Part shown: positions 33,980 through 44,850 of the stretch, in pieces | Position numbering within the stretch: the stretch's first letter is position 1 | Layout: each line of letters begins with the position of its first letter | From: Ascarosepion bandense | Lineage: Eukaryota; Mollusca; Cephalopoda; Sepiida; Sepiidae | Length of the DNA stretch: 64,000 nt | Direction of reading: 5' to 3' | Assembly: GCA_037127315.1 (NCBI GenBank) | Contig: JBBBDQ010001684.1 | Coordinates: forward strand, 3,918,501 to 3,982,500 | The notes under the pieces: generated by a model | The model's database searches: none | What the model was told of the DNA's origin: nothing | The model's input: only the letters and a program-made list of their open reading frames with translations | Program-made: the position numbers and the translations under genes

Positions 33980-34110
33980 AGCGCCTATAGCTTGGCTGTA
34001 AAATCACTAACTGATGTCAATTTGGTCAGGTTTCAATCCTGGCTAGAAGCAATTGGATGCCTAAGCATACTTATGAGTTGTGATACATCAAAACAGATCT
34101 GTCTGTGGAT

Positions 34111-34117
<7 letters not shown>
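33980..34117 (+). mobile_element. tRNA-Cys-like SINE (SINE3), copy 2
   Basis: Direct repeat of 33679-33815 with the same head and AACAGATCTGTCTGTGGATG body, followed by (TA)n at 34117-34141. Both copies share the phrase CTGATGTCAATTTGGTCAGG exactly. Confidence 0.65.
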
Positions 34118-34145
<28 letters not shown>

Positions 34146-34489
34146 CATTTGGAAATAAATTATTTCCACAATCTAGTTTTCAATTTTTCAGTATCTTTAG
34201 GCATTTTATAATGACTTTTTAATAAAACTGAGTACTAGTTTAATTTAATTATGATAAAAATTATATATATATATGTGTGTGTATGTGTATATATGTATGT
34301 ACATCAATAAGTCTGTATCCTATTTAAAATAAAAAATACTTTTAACATTTTTGCTTGACAAGTGGTGAATATTAATGCATATAAATGAATGCATACAGTT
34401 TCAAGCCAAAATTCAATAAATAACTACTAAATTATCACTTTATGGCTTCATGGATCCAACTCGGAAATTAACAATAAGTTTTTTTGTTT

Positions 34490-34860
34490 TTTTTTAATCA
34501 TTTCACCCCAAGCAAGGCATTCCACTGTCACTATTGCGCTTGGGGCTACATAGGGGAAGGTAAATAGAAAGAGTGGTTAGATATCGGAAGGGAGTGATAG
34601 ATGAGTATGGATATGGAGGCTGAGTGGATGGGAAGAGTGTTTGAAAGAATGGAAGTGAGTTAGTGTGTTAGGAGGTGTCTATTGACCTTAAACTCCTGGA
34701 GATTGTAGCCGTCAGGGAAGCAGTCATGTGGAAGGGAATTCCACAGTCGGGAAGTGCGAGAAAAGAAACTGTTGGAGTAAAAATTGCGGTTGCATTTTAT
34801 CGGTTTCACTGTAAAAGGGTGGGATCTAGTTGCTAGTCTAGTATCTCATGCAAATTCGTA
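34490..34860 (-). pseudogene. CR1-like LINE, C-terminal coding end and 3' tail
   Basis: Minus strand near 34830-34680 encodes HPFTVKPIKCNRNFYSNSFF, then RTSRLWNSLPHDCFPDGYNL and QEFKVNRHLLTH, closely like the 47.3-kb copy. The 3' end (34490-34545) is the conserved tail with TAGCCCC and a TTGGGGTGA-like word, ending in A-rich sequence. The upstream part of the LINE is absent. Confidence 0.8.
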
Positions 34861-35540
34861 CCTAGGGGGCAGCAGTGATCTAAGTTCATCGGAGCATATT
34901 CAGATTCTGCTTCTTTCTTCTTTAGTATGATAATTCACATATGCAATATGCACTGACATTGCCTCAGATAAATAAGTACAAATTCTATTTTGATTGAAAA
35001 GGAAGATAAAAAAAAAAAGATAGTCAAGGATACTTTTGGAATTTAGGAAAAGAAAAGAAGGAAGAAAATGAAGGAAAGATAAAAGAGGTGATAACAGTCT
35101 CATGTGGTTAATGTCTGCTTCAGTGAAATGGGAAACTTGATCAATTTCTAATCTTTTCTTTTGTATCCTCTTCTTTAAATAATAACCCTCATTCATACAT
35201 ATTAATGTTATTACAATATTTTGTTAATATTGTTATACTCAAATATTCCATGAGTATTTTACAGTTAGATAACTTACAAGGAGCTTATTCAATCATTAAG
35301 AATTATGATTTAACAGAAAATTAAAATATGAAAACCATGACATTTTCACAGGTATTGCCAATTTAAATTAACATAATTATTTGTATTAATTACAATTATT
35401 TCTATAATATTTTAATTTTTTTTATTTATTATTTTTTTGCAGGATGCACATGCTAACCCTGCACAGAACCAATTTTGAATTCAGAGATTTCTTCTAGACT
35501 AGTTGCTAACCAAATGCTAAAATGCCTCATCTATCCTGAT
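34861..35540. other. No recognisable feature
   Basis: Purine-rich segment near 34980-35080 explains the open minus-strand frame there. From about 35543 to 35670 there is a weak, diverged SINE1-like piece on the minus strand. Confidence 0.45.
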
Positions 35541-35673
35541 ATTTAATCCATAGCTGGGAAGAGATGGATTTATACCTTTTCTCAAGCTATATGTCCAAAA
35601 GCAAAGGATTTTGCTGAATATTGAACTCAACACATCAGTATGACTTTCCACAGCAATAAGTACTATGCTATAT

Positions 35674-35980
35674 CAGTTGGTTAAGTGCCATACATGATAC
35701 AGGCTTGGACGATCATGTCTTGAAAGAGACATGACGGACTGGGTAGAGGATTATTCCGCAGTAAGATGCCATTACTTTCTTCAGTAGACTGATTGCTAGC
35801 CAAGGCTATAGAACCCAATCTGTCCGATCATTTAACCCATAACTGGAGGAAAGAGATGGATTAATACCTTTCCCAAGGGTATTTGCATACAAGTGAATGC
35901 AAGGAATTCAACTGGAATTCAAACTCAGCTCTCCAATTTGTCGTTCCAAACCAATATCCATTGCACCACAATGCACATCC
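35674..35980 (-). mobile_element. SINE1, full length
   Basis: Complement of the full family unit including tail and head; ends directly before an RTE 3' fragment. Confidence 0.85.
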
Positions 35981-35989
35981 AGCAAGCTT

Positions 35990-36118
35990 AATTAAATAGA
36001 TGGTAGAATATAGACTGGGAGGGATAGTAAGGATGCAAATATTGTTAAGAGTTACAAAGGATAAGAAATTGTGGAGAGCCATAATCTCCTATATCCTGAA
36101 TGGACAAAGCTCAAAAGA
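35990..36118 (+). pseudogene. RTE-type LINE 3' end fragment
   Basis: Matches only the last 130 bp of RTE coding sequence (RVTKDKKLWRAIISYILNGQ in a 62-codon frame) and the GAAG-type end. A separate insertion from the large RTE copy that follows. Confidence 0.7.
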
Positions 36119-36352
36119 AGATTTTGACCAGGATTTTGCACTGCCAACAATCATTCAGAATATAAAGACATGTATCTCTATTTTTTAATCAAGACAATTT
36201 TCAAACAAGAAAAATGCTGAAGGAGGTGCAAGTTTAAAATTTGAAGCAGAAACTTTGTTTATATTGACTTTTGGTGTAAAGGGGACATTTTATTCCAAAA
36301 TTAGTTCCTCGCCCAGGAAGGAATGACATGAGCAACAGGTGTCTCTGCAACT

Positions 36353-37222
36353 GTGCGAAACAAAGAAAGACTTACTTTAGGAACATGGAATGTTAGGACA
36401 CTCAACAACTGTGGACAAATAGAAAATGTCAAGCAGGAGATGGACAGACTGAAGATCAATATCCTGGGCATATGCGAAACCAGATGGCCAAACAATGGAG
36501 ACCTCAGCAGGATAATTTATGCAGAAGGCAAAAGCAATGAAAAAGGATTCGGCTTAATTCTGGACAGAGAAGTGAGAAAATGCATTCTTGGATACTGTCA
36601 GCTTTCAGAGAGTGACCTTTTGGTCAAACTGAGAGGAAGAGCCTTCAACATATCTATCACAGTAGCTTATGCACCAATAATGCAAAGCACTGAGGAAGAG
36701 ATAGAAACATTCTACTCCATACTGGACAATGCCAAGGCTCAGTACAAAAGCCAAGAAATCAGAATAATAATGGGTGACTTAAATGCCAAAGTAGGCAAAG
36801 AGAGGGAAGGAGACATGACCGGCAACTTTGGATTAGGAGTCCGGAACAAACAAGGAGAAAAATGGGTCCAATGGTGCACAGCAAATGACCAGGTAAGAAC
36901 TAACAACTGGTTTCATGAACACCTACAATGTCTATGGAGATGAAGAAGCCCAGGAGGTGAAACAAAGAACCAAATAGACTACATAACTATAAAAAAGAGG
37001 TTCAGAAACGCAGTGGTGCAATGCAAAACCTACCCAGGGGCTGACTGCAGGAGTAACCATGTCCCAGTCATCTGCAAACTAAAGGTATTAAAATACAACA
37101 TGCTCGTGAATGACCTCAACCTGCAGAAAGAATACACTAACAACGTGAAAAATAAATATAATAATAAACAATGTTGCCCTAAAGGAAATCAAATGCAGAA
37201 GAAAAAACAAGTGGATGACTGA
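36353..37222 (+). pseudogene. RTE endonuclease domain (EEP fold), one in-frame stop
   Basis: Apurinic-type endonuclease that would nick target DNA for target-primed reverse transcription. Visible motifs: LGTWNVRTLNN at the start, ILGICETRW near 36460 (catalytic Glu), VAYAP near 36665, MGDLNAKVG near 36770 (GDxN), NQIDYITIKKRF near 36970, and CRSNHVPV near 37046 where families have SDH, so the catalytic Asp appears as Asn. The frame is continuous across a TGA at 36941-36943 and breaks near 37190. Resembles proteins often misnamed craniofacial development protein 2-like. Confidence 0.85.
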
Positions 37223-37489
37223 AGAGATTCTTGACATGATGCAAGAAGAAGGAAAATGATGCCAAGACATGGAAGAGAATACAGGAAACTGCACAAGGAA
37301 ATAAGGAACAAATGCAGACAGGTAAAAGAGGAATGGCTCAACAACAAATGTGCAGAGGTAGAGAGACTGAGCAGGACTAATAAAGCAGACATGCATAAAG
37401 AGATAAAAAAAACTGACAGGACAAAAAAACCTGCTCCTCAACAGGATGTATAAAAGCCAAGTATGGAATGATAATACTGAAGAAAAAGG

Positions 37490-38566
37490 AAATACTCAAG
37501 TGATGGGAAGAATATATAGAAGATCTTTTCTATGACAAGAGAGAGCAACCGATGATACACAAAGATGAGGACAGACCGAAAATATTAAAGACTGAAGTGG
37601 AAGCTGCGATGGCCAAACTGAATAGAAACAAAGCAGCTGATCCAGAAGGCCTTGTAATAGAGCTGCTGATAGCCCAGGAAGAATTCGGCATAGAGAAAAT
37701 TACGGAAATAATAAATGCAATTTATAATAGTGGTATAATGCCAGACGACCTATGCAAATCCATTTTCATAGCATTGCCTAAGAAGCTATGTGCAAATGAG
37801 TGTGAACTACACTGAACTATCAGCTTAATGAGTCATATTACAAAACTGATCATCCGAATACTGATGAACAGAACAAGAAGTAGAATCAGACCAGCGATAG
37901 GACAAGAACAATGCGGGTTTGTCAAAGACACTGGGACAAGGAACGCCATATTTATGATTGGGATGCTCTCTGAAAGGGCAATACAAATGAAAAAGGACTT
38001 ATACCCGTGCTTTATTGACTATGCAAAGCATTTGACAAAATACACCATAAAGAATTGATGAAGATGCTCAGCAGCTTCAACATATTTGGGAAAGACATTA
38101 GAGTAATTAAGAACCTCTACTTGCAGCAAACTGCCTGCATACGGACAGGTAACGAATTCAGCGATTATACAAAGATAGAAAGGGGTGTAAGACAGGGATG
38201 TGTATTTTCACCAGATCTATTTAACTTGTACAGTGAGAATAATTTTGAGGACCCTAGATGTTATGCCAGGATTTGTCATCAGAAGTCACAATCTGAACAA
38301 CATAAGATACGCAGACAACACAGTGTTGATTGCAGAAACAAAAAAAAACAAACTGCAGGACTTCCTACAGAAGATAGCTGAAGAGAGTGACAAGAAGGGA
38401 CTACAAATAAACTGCAAGAAAACCAAATGCATAGTCATTAACAAAAAGAGCAGGCCAAAGTGCCAAATACAAGTGGGGGATGTTAAAATCAAGCAGGTAC
38501 GAAAATTTAAATATCTGGGAAGTGTTCTAACTGAAGATGGAAAGTGCGACACAGAGATCCAAAGGT
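37490..38566 (+). pseudogene. RTE reverse transcriptase core, broken
   Basis: Segments in three frames: VEAAMAKLNRNKAADPEGL near 37595 (families have APGPDG), IRPAIGQEQCGFVKDTGTRN near 37885, CFIDYAK near 38010 followed by a frame break, GVRQGCVFSPDLFNLYS near 38185, RYADNTVLIAE near 38305. The last shows Asn in place of the second catalytic Asp of YADD, so the enzyme would be dead even without frameshifts. The block ends with KFKYLGSVLTEDGKCDTEIQ and TGA at 38566. Confidence 0.88.
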
Positions 38567-38574
38567 GAATTGAC

Positions 38575-39098
38575 ATGGCAAAAGACACATTCCAGAAGCT
38601 GAATAACATATTAAGACACAGGAAACTTTCACTAGAAACAAAGAAGAGAGTACTGGATTGCTATGTGATGTCAGTTCTTCAATATGGCAGTGAATGTTGG
38701 ACAATATCAACAAAGATGAAGGAAAAACTTGAAGCAGCTGAAATGTGGTTCTACAGAAGGATGCTGCAGATATTGTGGACTGAGCATGTGAGCAATGACG
38801 AGGTGTTGAAAAAATGGAAACAAAAATAAAATTAATATTGAGCATCAAGAAGAGACAACTGAAGTTCCTAGGACATGCAATGAGGAAGGAGGGCTTGGAG
38901 AATCTGATACTAACAGGCCAGATGAAAGGAAAAAGAGACAGAGAAAAGCAGCGGATAACATATTTGAAGGGCCTAAGTAGGTGGATGACAGAACGAGGGC
39001 TAAGAGATGTTACAGGAGAAAGCGTGCTAAGAGTCACCAGGGATAGGGAGATGTGGCGGGCCATAATCGCCTATGTCCTGAAAGGACAAGGTATATAA
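38575..39098 (+). pseudogene. RTE C-terminal region, broken
   Basis: Two open pieces, 38575-38829 and 38814-39098. They contain KKRVLDCYVMSVLQYGSECW, MWFYRRMLQILWTEHVSN, KKRQLKFLGHAMRKEGLENL and MWRAIIAYVLKGQ. This region follows the RT in RTE elements and is the part most often left as a fragment in this window. Confidence 0.85.
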
Positions 39099-39449
39099 AA
39101 GAAGAAGTATGAGGACAATTTCAAGACATTTGAATTTATTTACATTCTAGGCAAGAATATAATTGAATATAGAAAATGAAGTTAAATTTACAGCTTGTAA
39201 CTGAAGTGCCTCACTTTTGTTTGAGATTATTCTGATTCTTTTGAGAGCAGAAACACAGGCAAGATATCAATTATCATCTACATAAAAAATTAAAAAATAA
39301 ACCTTTAGACTCCTACATTGGAAATTTCCAGGTTTTAAAGCCAATTTGAAACATTTAACATTGTTCAAAGGAAATTGATAAAATATCTAAGAATGCTTAT
39401 CATTTCAAGAGTTCTTTAGAATACTGAACTGTACCAATTCATGTTTTAA

Positions 39450-39490
39450 TAATTTCACCCCAAACAAGGCAATAAAGCCACTAACATGCA
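39450..39490 (-). mobile_element. CR1-like LINE 3' tail remnant
   Basis: Short complement of the tail (CACCCCAAACAAGGC AATAAAGCC-type sequence). No coding part attached; 39110-39445 shows nothing else. Confidence 0.5.
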
Positions 39491-39597
39491 TGAAGTTACT
39501 GAGTGTTAGAGAATATAAGAAAAAAATTAAGAAAATAGAATAATAAAAGGACAAGAATTAAGAAGATAAGAACTATTTAGGAAAATCCACTTTTAGA

Positions 39598-39830
39598 TGG
39601 TTGAATTCATTGCTTTCTGCTGTCTTTCTCATTACGTGTCCCAGGGTACCTCAACTGTCGCTTTTTGATGTTAGGTATAAGTTTTTTTTCATTTGAGATC
39701 CTCTCCAAAACCTTGTCGTTGCTCACATGTTTGGTCCACAGTATCCTCAGCATTCTTCTGTAGAACCACATCTCTGCTGCTTTGAGTTTCTTCTTTGTCA
39801 TTGAAGAGCTTATATCATGCATATTGATTG
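39598..39830 (-). pseudogene. RTE-type LINE fragment
   Basis: Minus strand: KKLKAAEMWFYRRMLRILWT, KHVSNDKVLERISNEKKLIP and NIKKRQLRYPGTRNEK in one open frame (39607-39969). Very similar to 42770-42960, suggesting the same RTE subfamily. Confidence 0.75.
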
Positions 39831-39892
39831 ATATTGCATTTAAATTTTTGAAGGTCAAAGTTGACTGGAAAACAAGAAGCTGGAAGAGAGTT

Positions 39893-39983
39893 TCATAAGC
39901 AACAAATTCAACTGGGATTTGAACTTTGCTCTCTGATTTCTCATTCTGAGCTGATAGCCATTGCACCACAATGCATGTACTGT
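39893..39983 (-). mobile_element. SINE1 head fragment
   Basis: Complement of the tRNA-like head and adjacent body only (AATTCAACTGGGATTTGAAC, TTGCACCACAATGCATG). Confidence 0.7.
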
Positions 39984-40020
39984 GCTTAGATTCATAAGGT
40001 TTATGTGCTATAGAAAAGTG

Positions 40021-40327
40021 GATGTGCGTGTGGTGCAGTGGATATTGGCTTGGAATGAGAAATCAGGGAGCTGAGTTCAAATTCCAGTTGAATCCATTGC
40101 ATTCACTTATGCGCAAATACCCTTTGGGAAGGTATTAATTTGTCTCTTCCTTCCAGTTATGGGTTAAATAACAGGACAGATTGGGTTCTATAGCCTTGGT
40201 TGGCAACCAGTCTAGTGCAGAAAGCTATGGCAACCTACTGCGGGATAATCTTCTGCCCAGTCAGTCATGTCTCTGTCGAGACATGATCGCCCAAGCATGT
40301 ATCATGTATGGCACTTAACTGACTGAC
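40021..40327 (+). mobile_element. SINE1, full length
   Basis: Well-preserved copy: head with TGGTGCAGTGGATATTGG, body, and CTGACTGAC tail. Confidence 0.88.
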
Positions 40328-40329
40328 AA

Positions 40330-40715
40330 TAGAAAAAAGTTAATCAGAACAATTACCATGAAAATATGTATAGGTAATATTTTCAATATGACTTTCTTTT
40401 ACTTCTCAGAATGTGTTTGAACATGTTGAATGCCAAAGTGTTAAATTTTAAACTCAATTCAACAACCTCAAATGCAAGGTCTGAACAAGTTTCTTTTGAC
40501 TGACTAGGCAGAAGCTACCCAATTGTAGTGACCAATTAAATAATGAAATAGATTTTGTTTTTCTCTTTTGTTCTCCCAGGCTTAATTTGTATTCTAACTC
40601 TGTTATTGACAAGTGGAAGCTTGGAACTTCAAGATTTGACCTGTTGATAACTATTCAAAATGGCTGTTTGGTCACCAACAACTGAACTTTTTAGCTAACT
40701 TATGTTGCACATTTG

Positions 40716-40746
<31 letters not shown>

Positions 40747-40990
40747 ACACTGACAATCTGTTTTACTTAAGAAGGACCAACTTGATGCTTCAGCTGTCAC
40801 ACATGTCGTTCAGTTGACATTTTCTCAGTGTGACAATAACTTTCAGGGCAATTAGTGAAACATTTTTATTTTTACTTGAATAAGGGTTTTAAACAGAATA
40901 AATAAAAAAAAATAATGTTGCTATGAGAAACAAAGAAAAAATATAAAAATATTTAGGAAAATCCACTTTTAGATGGTATATTTCAAAGCA
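40330..40990. other. No recognisable gene
   Basis: AT-rich with a long (T)n run at about 40727-40746. Confidence 0.5.
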
Positions 40991-40992
40991 GA

Positions 40993-41301
40993 GTCAGTCA
41001 GTTAAGTGCCATATGTAAAACATGCTTGGGCGATCATGTCTCGAAAGAGACATGACTGACTGGGCAGAAGATTATCCTGCAGTAGGTTGCCATTGCTTTA
41101 TGCGGTAAATTGGTTGCCAGCCAAGGCTACAGAACCCAATCTGTCCTGTTATTTAACCCATAACTGGAAGGAAGAGATGGATTAATACCTTTCCGTAGGG
41201 TATTTGCGCATAAGTGAATGCAATGGATTCAACTAGAATTCGAACTCGGCTCCCCGATTTCTCGTTTTGAGCCAATATCCATTGCACCACAGCCCACATC
41301 C
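40993..41301 (-). mobile_element. SINE1, full length
   Basis: Complete complement of the family, including TTCGAACTCGGCTCCCCG and the head end; opposite orientation to both neighbours. Confidence 0.88.
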
Positions 41302-41334
41302 AAAGCAGAGTACAATATATAATAGGATATGCAT

Positions 41335-41633
41335 CATGATGCAGTAAATATTATCTCGGAAAGATGAATCAAAGAGCCAAGTTTGAATTCCAGTTGAATT
41401 TATTGCATTCACTTATGCATAAATACCCTCGGTAAAGGTATTGATTCATCTCTTTCTTCCAGTTATCAGTTAAATAACAGGGCAGATTGGATTTTATAGA
41501 CTTGGTTGGTAACTAGTCTACTGCAGAAAGTAATGGCAAACTTCTGTGAGAAAATCCTCTGCCCAGTCAGTCATGTTTCTTTCAAGACATGATCACCCAA
41601 GCATGTATCATGCACAGCACTTAACTGACTGAC
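41335..41633 (+). mobile_element. SINE1, full length, diverged
   Basis: Head weakly conserved, body clear (ATTCCAGTTGAATTTATTGC, CAGTCAGTCATGTTTCTTTC), tail CTGACTGAC. Separated from the preceding copy by about 33 bp. Confidence 0.8.
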
Positions 41634-41892
41634 AGTACATAATCTGACATTGCAGTCTTTTGACATCCATGACCTTTTAACTTCAACAGCAAAAATGCCA
41701 TATAGAAATGAAGATTTTCCAAGTTTTTCATTTTGTGGCAAATGAAAAATAATTATCCTCAGATTAAATAATTTCTAGTCAGTGATTAGTTGAAAGATGG
41801 AGGTTTTTATGATTCCCCGACTCGCAAACATAATTTCTATCAGTCTAAACAAAGTTTCATCATTCAGTCCAGGTCATAATTTTATATGTTTG

Positions 41893-42155
41893 TGTTATAG
41901 TGGAACATCCTGTCATCCCTTGAGAATAGAATGCTCTACTTATAAAAGATGGTAATGAGCGGTACGAGGAGAAAAAGGTCTTAGGTGAAGGCATTCACTA
42001 TTCGATAGTTGATTCCGCTCCAGCCCGTGGCTTACCTATATGTGTATTATTGTTAATTGTACCTTAGTACAATAAATCTGTCCTTCTTATTCCTGGTGAG
42101 GAGTTCCATTCTTCAACTGATCTTTTTATACTGTATTCCTTTTCGGGATATATCA
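41893..42155 (+). mobile_element. Solo LTR of an LTR retrotransposon
   Basis: 263 bp beginning TGTTATAG and ending TATATCA, flanked by the same 5-bp word GTTTG at 41888-41892 and 42156-42160, as expected for a target-site duplication. Inside are a TATA box (TATAAAAG at 41941) and a polyadenylation signal (AATAAA at 42071) about 130 bp downstream, the expected layout of U3, R and U5. No internal gag-pol sequence is present, so it arose by LTR-LTR recombination. Orientation is set by TATA before AATAAA. Family (Gypsy or BEL type) cannot be told. Confidence 0.75.
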
Positions 42156-42164
42156 GTTTGACAG

Positions 42165-42580
42165 ACAAAAATATCTATCATTCACAGCTGACCAATGGGA
42201 CTGTAATGATGGAAATTCCCAAGTTCAAGAGTAAAGCTGAACAATTAAGAATATAAGACTCACCTTCGCAAGGATGTTTCCAACTAGAGTCCAGTTGGCA
42301 GACAAAAATAAACAGGGTTATAACTCAATACATGTCCCTCTCTCCTTTCACCATCGAGTGGATATTGTGCTGATATTTATTGAATACAATATCCACCCTA
42401 TGAGGGGAACTAGTGAAGAGGAGACTGAGTCAGTGAAAACCACCCCTATGTTAAAATGTCTCTGTGATAATAAAATAAGCACATCCCATCTCCCCTCTTG
42501 CTTGTAACCATCCCTCACAATAAAATAAACGTTTGTCAGCACTACAGCTGAATTAGTCAAATAAAGCTTGTTTTGATATT
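42165..42580. other. No recognisable gene
   Basis: Slightly GC-richer than average. The word GTGGATATTGTGCTGA and its near complement occur close together near 42357-42400 (a short palindrome). Confidence 0.45.
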
Positions 42581-42582
42581 CT

Positions 42583-42990
42583 TTTTTATGCTCCATGTCC
42601 TGAAAGAACATGGTGATTATTCATGGACCTCAACTTACCCTTATCCCTTGTTGCTCATAACACTTTTTCTTTTGGTATCTCTCTCTCAAACCCTGCTCAA
42701 GTTCATCAAGTATGTCACACATTGCTTTCTGCTGTCTTTCTTTCTTTCTATCCATCCCATGAGTACTAGATTCTCCAAGCACTCCTTTCTCATTACGTGT
42801 CCCAGATACCTCAACTGTCTTTTTCTGATGTTAGGTATAAGTTTTTTTTCATTTGCATCCTCTCCAAAACCTTGTCGTTGCTCACATGTTTGGTCCACAG
42901 TATCCTCAGCATCCTTCTGTAGAACCACATCTCTGTTGCTTTGAGTTTCTCCTTTGTCATTGAAGGGATTATATTCCAGTTCTTTTTTTT
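42583..42990 (-). pseudogene. RTE-type LINE fragment, 3' third
   Basis: Minus strand with IRKRQLRYLGHVMRKECLEN and LVLMGWIERKKDSRKQCVTY (42928-42686), and on the other side the MWFYRRMLRILWTKHVSN block near 42930-42870 in a second frame. Confidence 0.78.
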
Positions 42991-42994
42991 GTAG

Positions 42995-43660
42995 AAGTCA
43001 CTGTAAATCTGTGAGAAAATCGATTATCAGGAATCAATTCAAGCATTAAGGTCAAAATTTGGTATTTGTATATTGTCATTTAATGCTTTCTGTTTTTAAA
43101 GTTTGGAGTGTAGGGAGCTGGTTAATTTTTCTTGTATTTGGCCTTGTGTCATACTTAACCAAACTCCCCACAGCTTACAAGTTTTATGCAGAATTATCAT
43201 CAGAATTATTATCAGAAGGTTGTTTGTCTGCAATAATTTGGAATAGTGTAAGAATAAAATATACATTTTATATGTTAAAATAGTAATTTATTAAAAGGAG
43301 GAATAACAAGAATTCGTAGAAATGTTCGTAGCAGTAATTGTTGAAAGAGATAAGGAGAGAGAGAAAAAAGACAATGTTAGAGTCGCTTGAAGTTGGAGTT
43401 ACATTTTAGATGTTTAGTCTCACAACTCCCATTTGACATTCTGACTGACTGAATTTTAGTAAAATTAAAGAAGAAGGTGAATTTTAATTAATTTCTTATC
43501 TGCTACAAGTTAACTTTGCGAAACCTTCATCTTTTATAACTCTTAACATTAAAACATTCTGAGAGATTTACAAATACTATTCAAAATTTATTATTAATGT
43601 CCTACTTTAATCACTTCTGAAACCGAGTCCATCCTTTGGGGTAACCATGAGGATGTAATA
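42995..43660. other. No recognisable feature
   Basis: AT-rich. A plus-strand frame (43059-43283) has hydrophobic residues but no motif, and is probably chance. Confidence 0.45.
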
Positions 43661-43669
43661 GGTTTACTT

Positions 43670-43975
43670 AATGGATAGATTACTCATTAGTATATGAGCA
43701 GTGCCAAAGAAGATGATGTTGTGAACTTCTTGGCTCTTGATGCTGCCAGGATGTATTTTTCCATCCGTTCTTGACCTGGCCAAGAGCACCTATTACTGCT
43801 GGAATGGTTGGAGTCTTCATATCCAATATTCTCTTAATTTCTATTTTTTGCTTTTTATATTTAGAGAAGTCTTTTTGTAGATGCTGATAAACATGTTGAT
43901 GATAAAAAGTTCTTTCTTTATGATTTTTCACTACCATATCAAGTCTGTTGGCTTTAAACTGTTATCTGATTATTA
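43670..43975 (-). pseudogene. C-terminal endonuclease module of an R2/NeSL-like LINE, copy C
   Basis: Minus strand: ANRLDMVVKNHKER near 43955-43915 (families: RPDMVVxDxKxR, part of the PD-(D/E)xK nuclease), KIEIKRILDMKTPTIPAVIG and ALGQVKNG near 43850-43760. Such modules end restriction-like-endonuclease LINEs. The end after the GALG block is degraded. Related but not identical to the two modules upstream. Confidence 0.65.
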
Positions 43976-44059
43976 TGTTGGCATCACGCATTGACATTAT
44001 CAATTGAAAGTCTGTTTTTGAGGCATATTGTCACCAAGACTCCTCACAACTCAAGAATT

Positions 44060-44440
44060 TTTGTGAGAATCCTCATAGAGTTAACGATGAGAGTTTTTTG
44101 TAGGTCAACAATTTTGGTCTCAATTCAAATTTTCAAGTTAAATGTTCTTCATTTATGTCCCAAAACTTCTTCAACTCTCAAGCCAGATCCTAGTATTTTT
44201 CTGACTTTTCAGTTTCTTTGCAGTCCACACTTCTATTATATGAAACAAGAAAGTCAATAATTTGATATTTGTTATTCTCCTTATCTATAGCAATATGGTC
44301 AGGTCTTCCTGCTTTAATGACATGATCTTGTGTCTGTCATTTTCTGTTACTGCCTGATGTTCATACCACTTCTCTTCTACACTGATACAAAATCTACAGC
44401 ATACTTTAAATGGATTTTCATACTAATCCAATCCAACCAT
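44060..44440 (-). pseudogene. C-terminal endonuclease module of an R2/NeSL-like LINE, copy B
   Basis: Minus strand: CRFCISVEEKWYEHQAVTEN near 44405-44350, then frames with EDLTILL (family RPDIVL), NNKYQIIDFLVSYN near 44280 (family CQIIDIAVPYD), VDCKETEKSEKY, a damaged ELKKFWD block, and IETKIVDLQKTLIVNSMRIL ending in a stop near 44070. The catalytic acidic context is partly kept but stops and frameshifts make it inactive. Confidence 0.6.
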
Positions 44441-44589
44441 GCCATCAATTATACTAATTATTATGTCATTTTCACTATAATTTGATTTCTTTTTGCTTTG
44501 GTCATACTACCTACCAAGTCTGTGGAAAGACCTAAGACAAGTCGTGGTGTGTTGTTATGGTTATATTTCATTTGCTTTTAATCTCCCAT

Positions 44590-44850
44590 AACATCACTAG
44601 AATTACTTGAACATAGTATCCTTAGTGTGTGGGCTGTACTTATCAAAACAGTTTTTTGTATATCTCTTAAGCAGGGATTTCTAGGGATTCTTTCAATGTG
44701 TTGTTTTGTTCCTTTTTTATTACTCCAAGCACACCTACTATCATTGTTACTATTCTTGTTTTCAATTTCCACTGTTTTTCTATTTCAACTTTGAGGTTTT
44801 TATATTTTGATAGTTTCTCAAATCTCATTATTATTATTATATAAATAAAA
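44590..44850 (-). pseudogene. C-terminal end of an R2/NeSL-like LINE, copy A
   Basis: Minus strand: KLSKYKNLKVEIEKQWKLKT near 44830-44770, VGVLGVIKKGTKQHIERIPR and LRDIQKTVLISTAHTLRIL near 44740-44620, ending in stop near 44578. This matches the terminal GALG..KKG...IPG...LQKxxLLGTAHILR signature of the group. Confidence 0.65.

Larger units (their letters stand above)
36301..39107 (+). mobile_element. Near full-length RTE-type LINE, inactive
   Basis: About 2.8 kb with endonuclease, reverse transcriptase and C-terminal region in the order typical of RTE elements, ending in a short GAAGAAG-type tail. It is the only copy here that retains the endonuclease. Later lesions: in-frame TGA at 36941, frame breaks near 37190, 37240 and 37440, TGA at 37813 where the family has an arginine codon, a frame break near 38030, TGA at 38566, and a frame break near 38820. 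Related shorter copies at 14.1, 53.1 and other positions show this family was active repeatedly. Confidence 0.9.
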
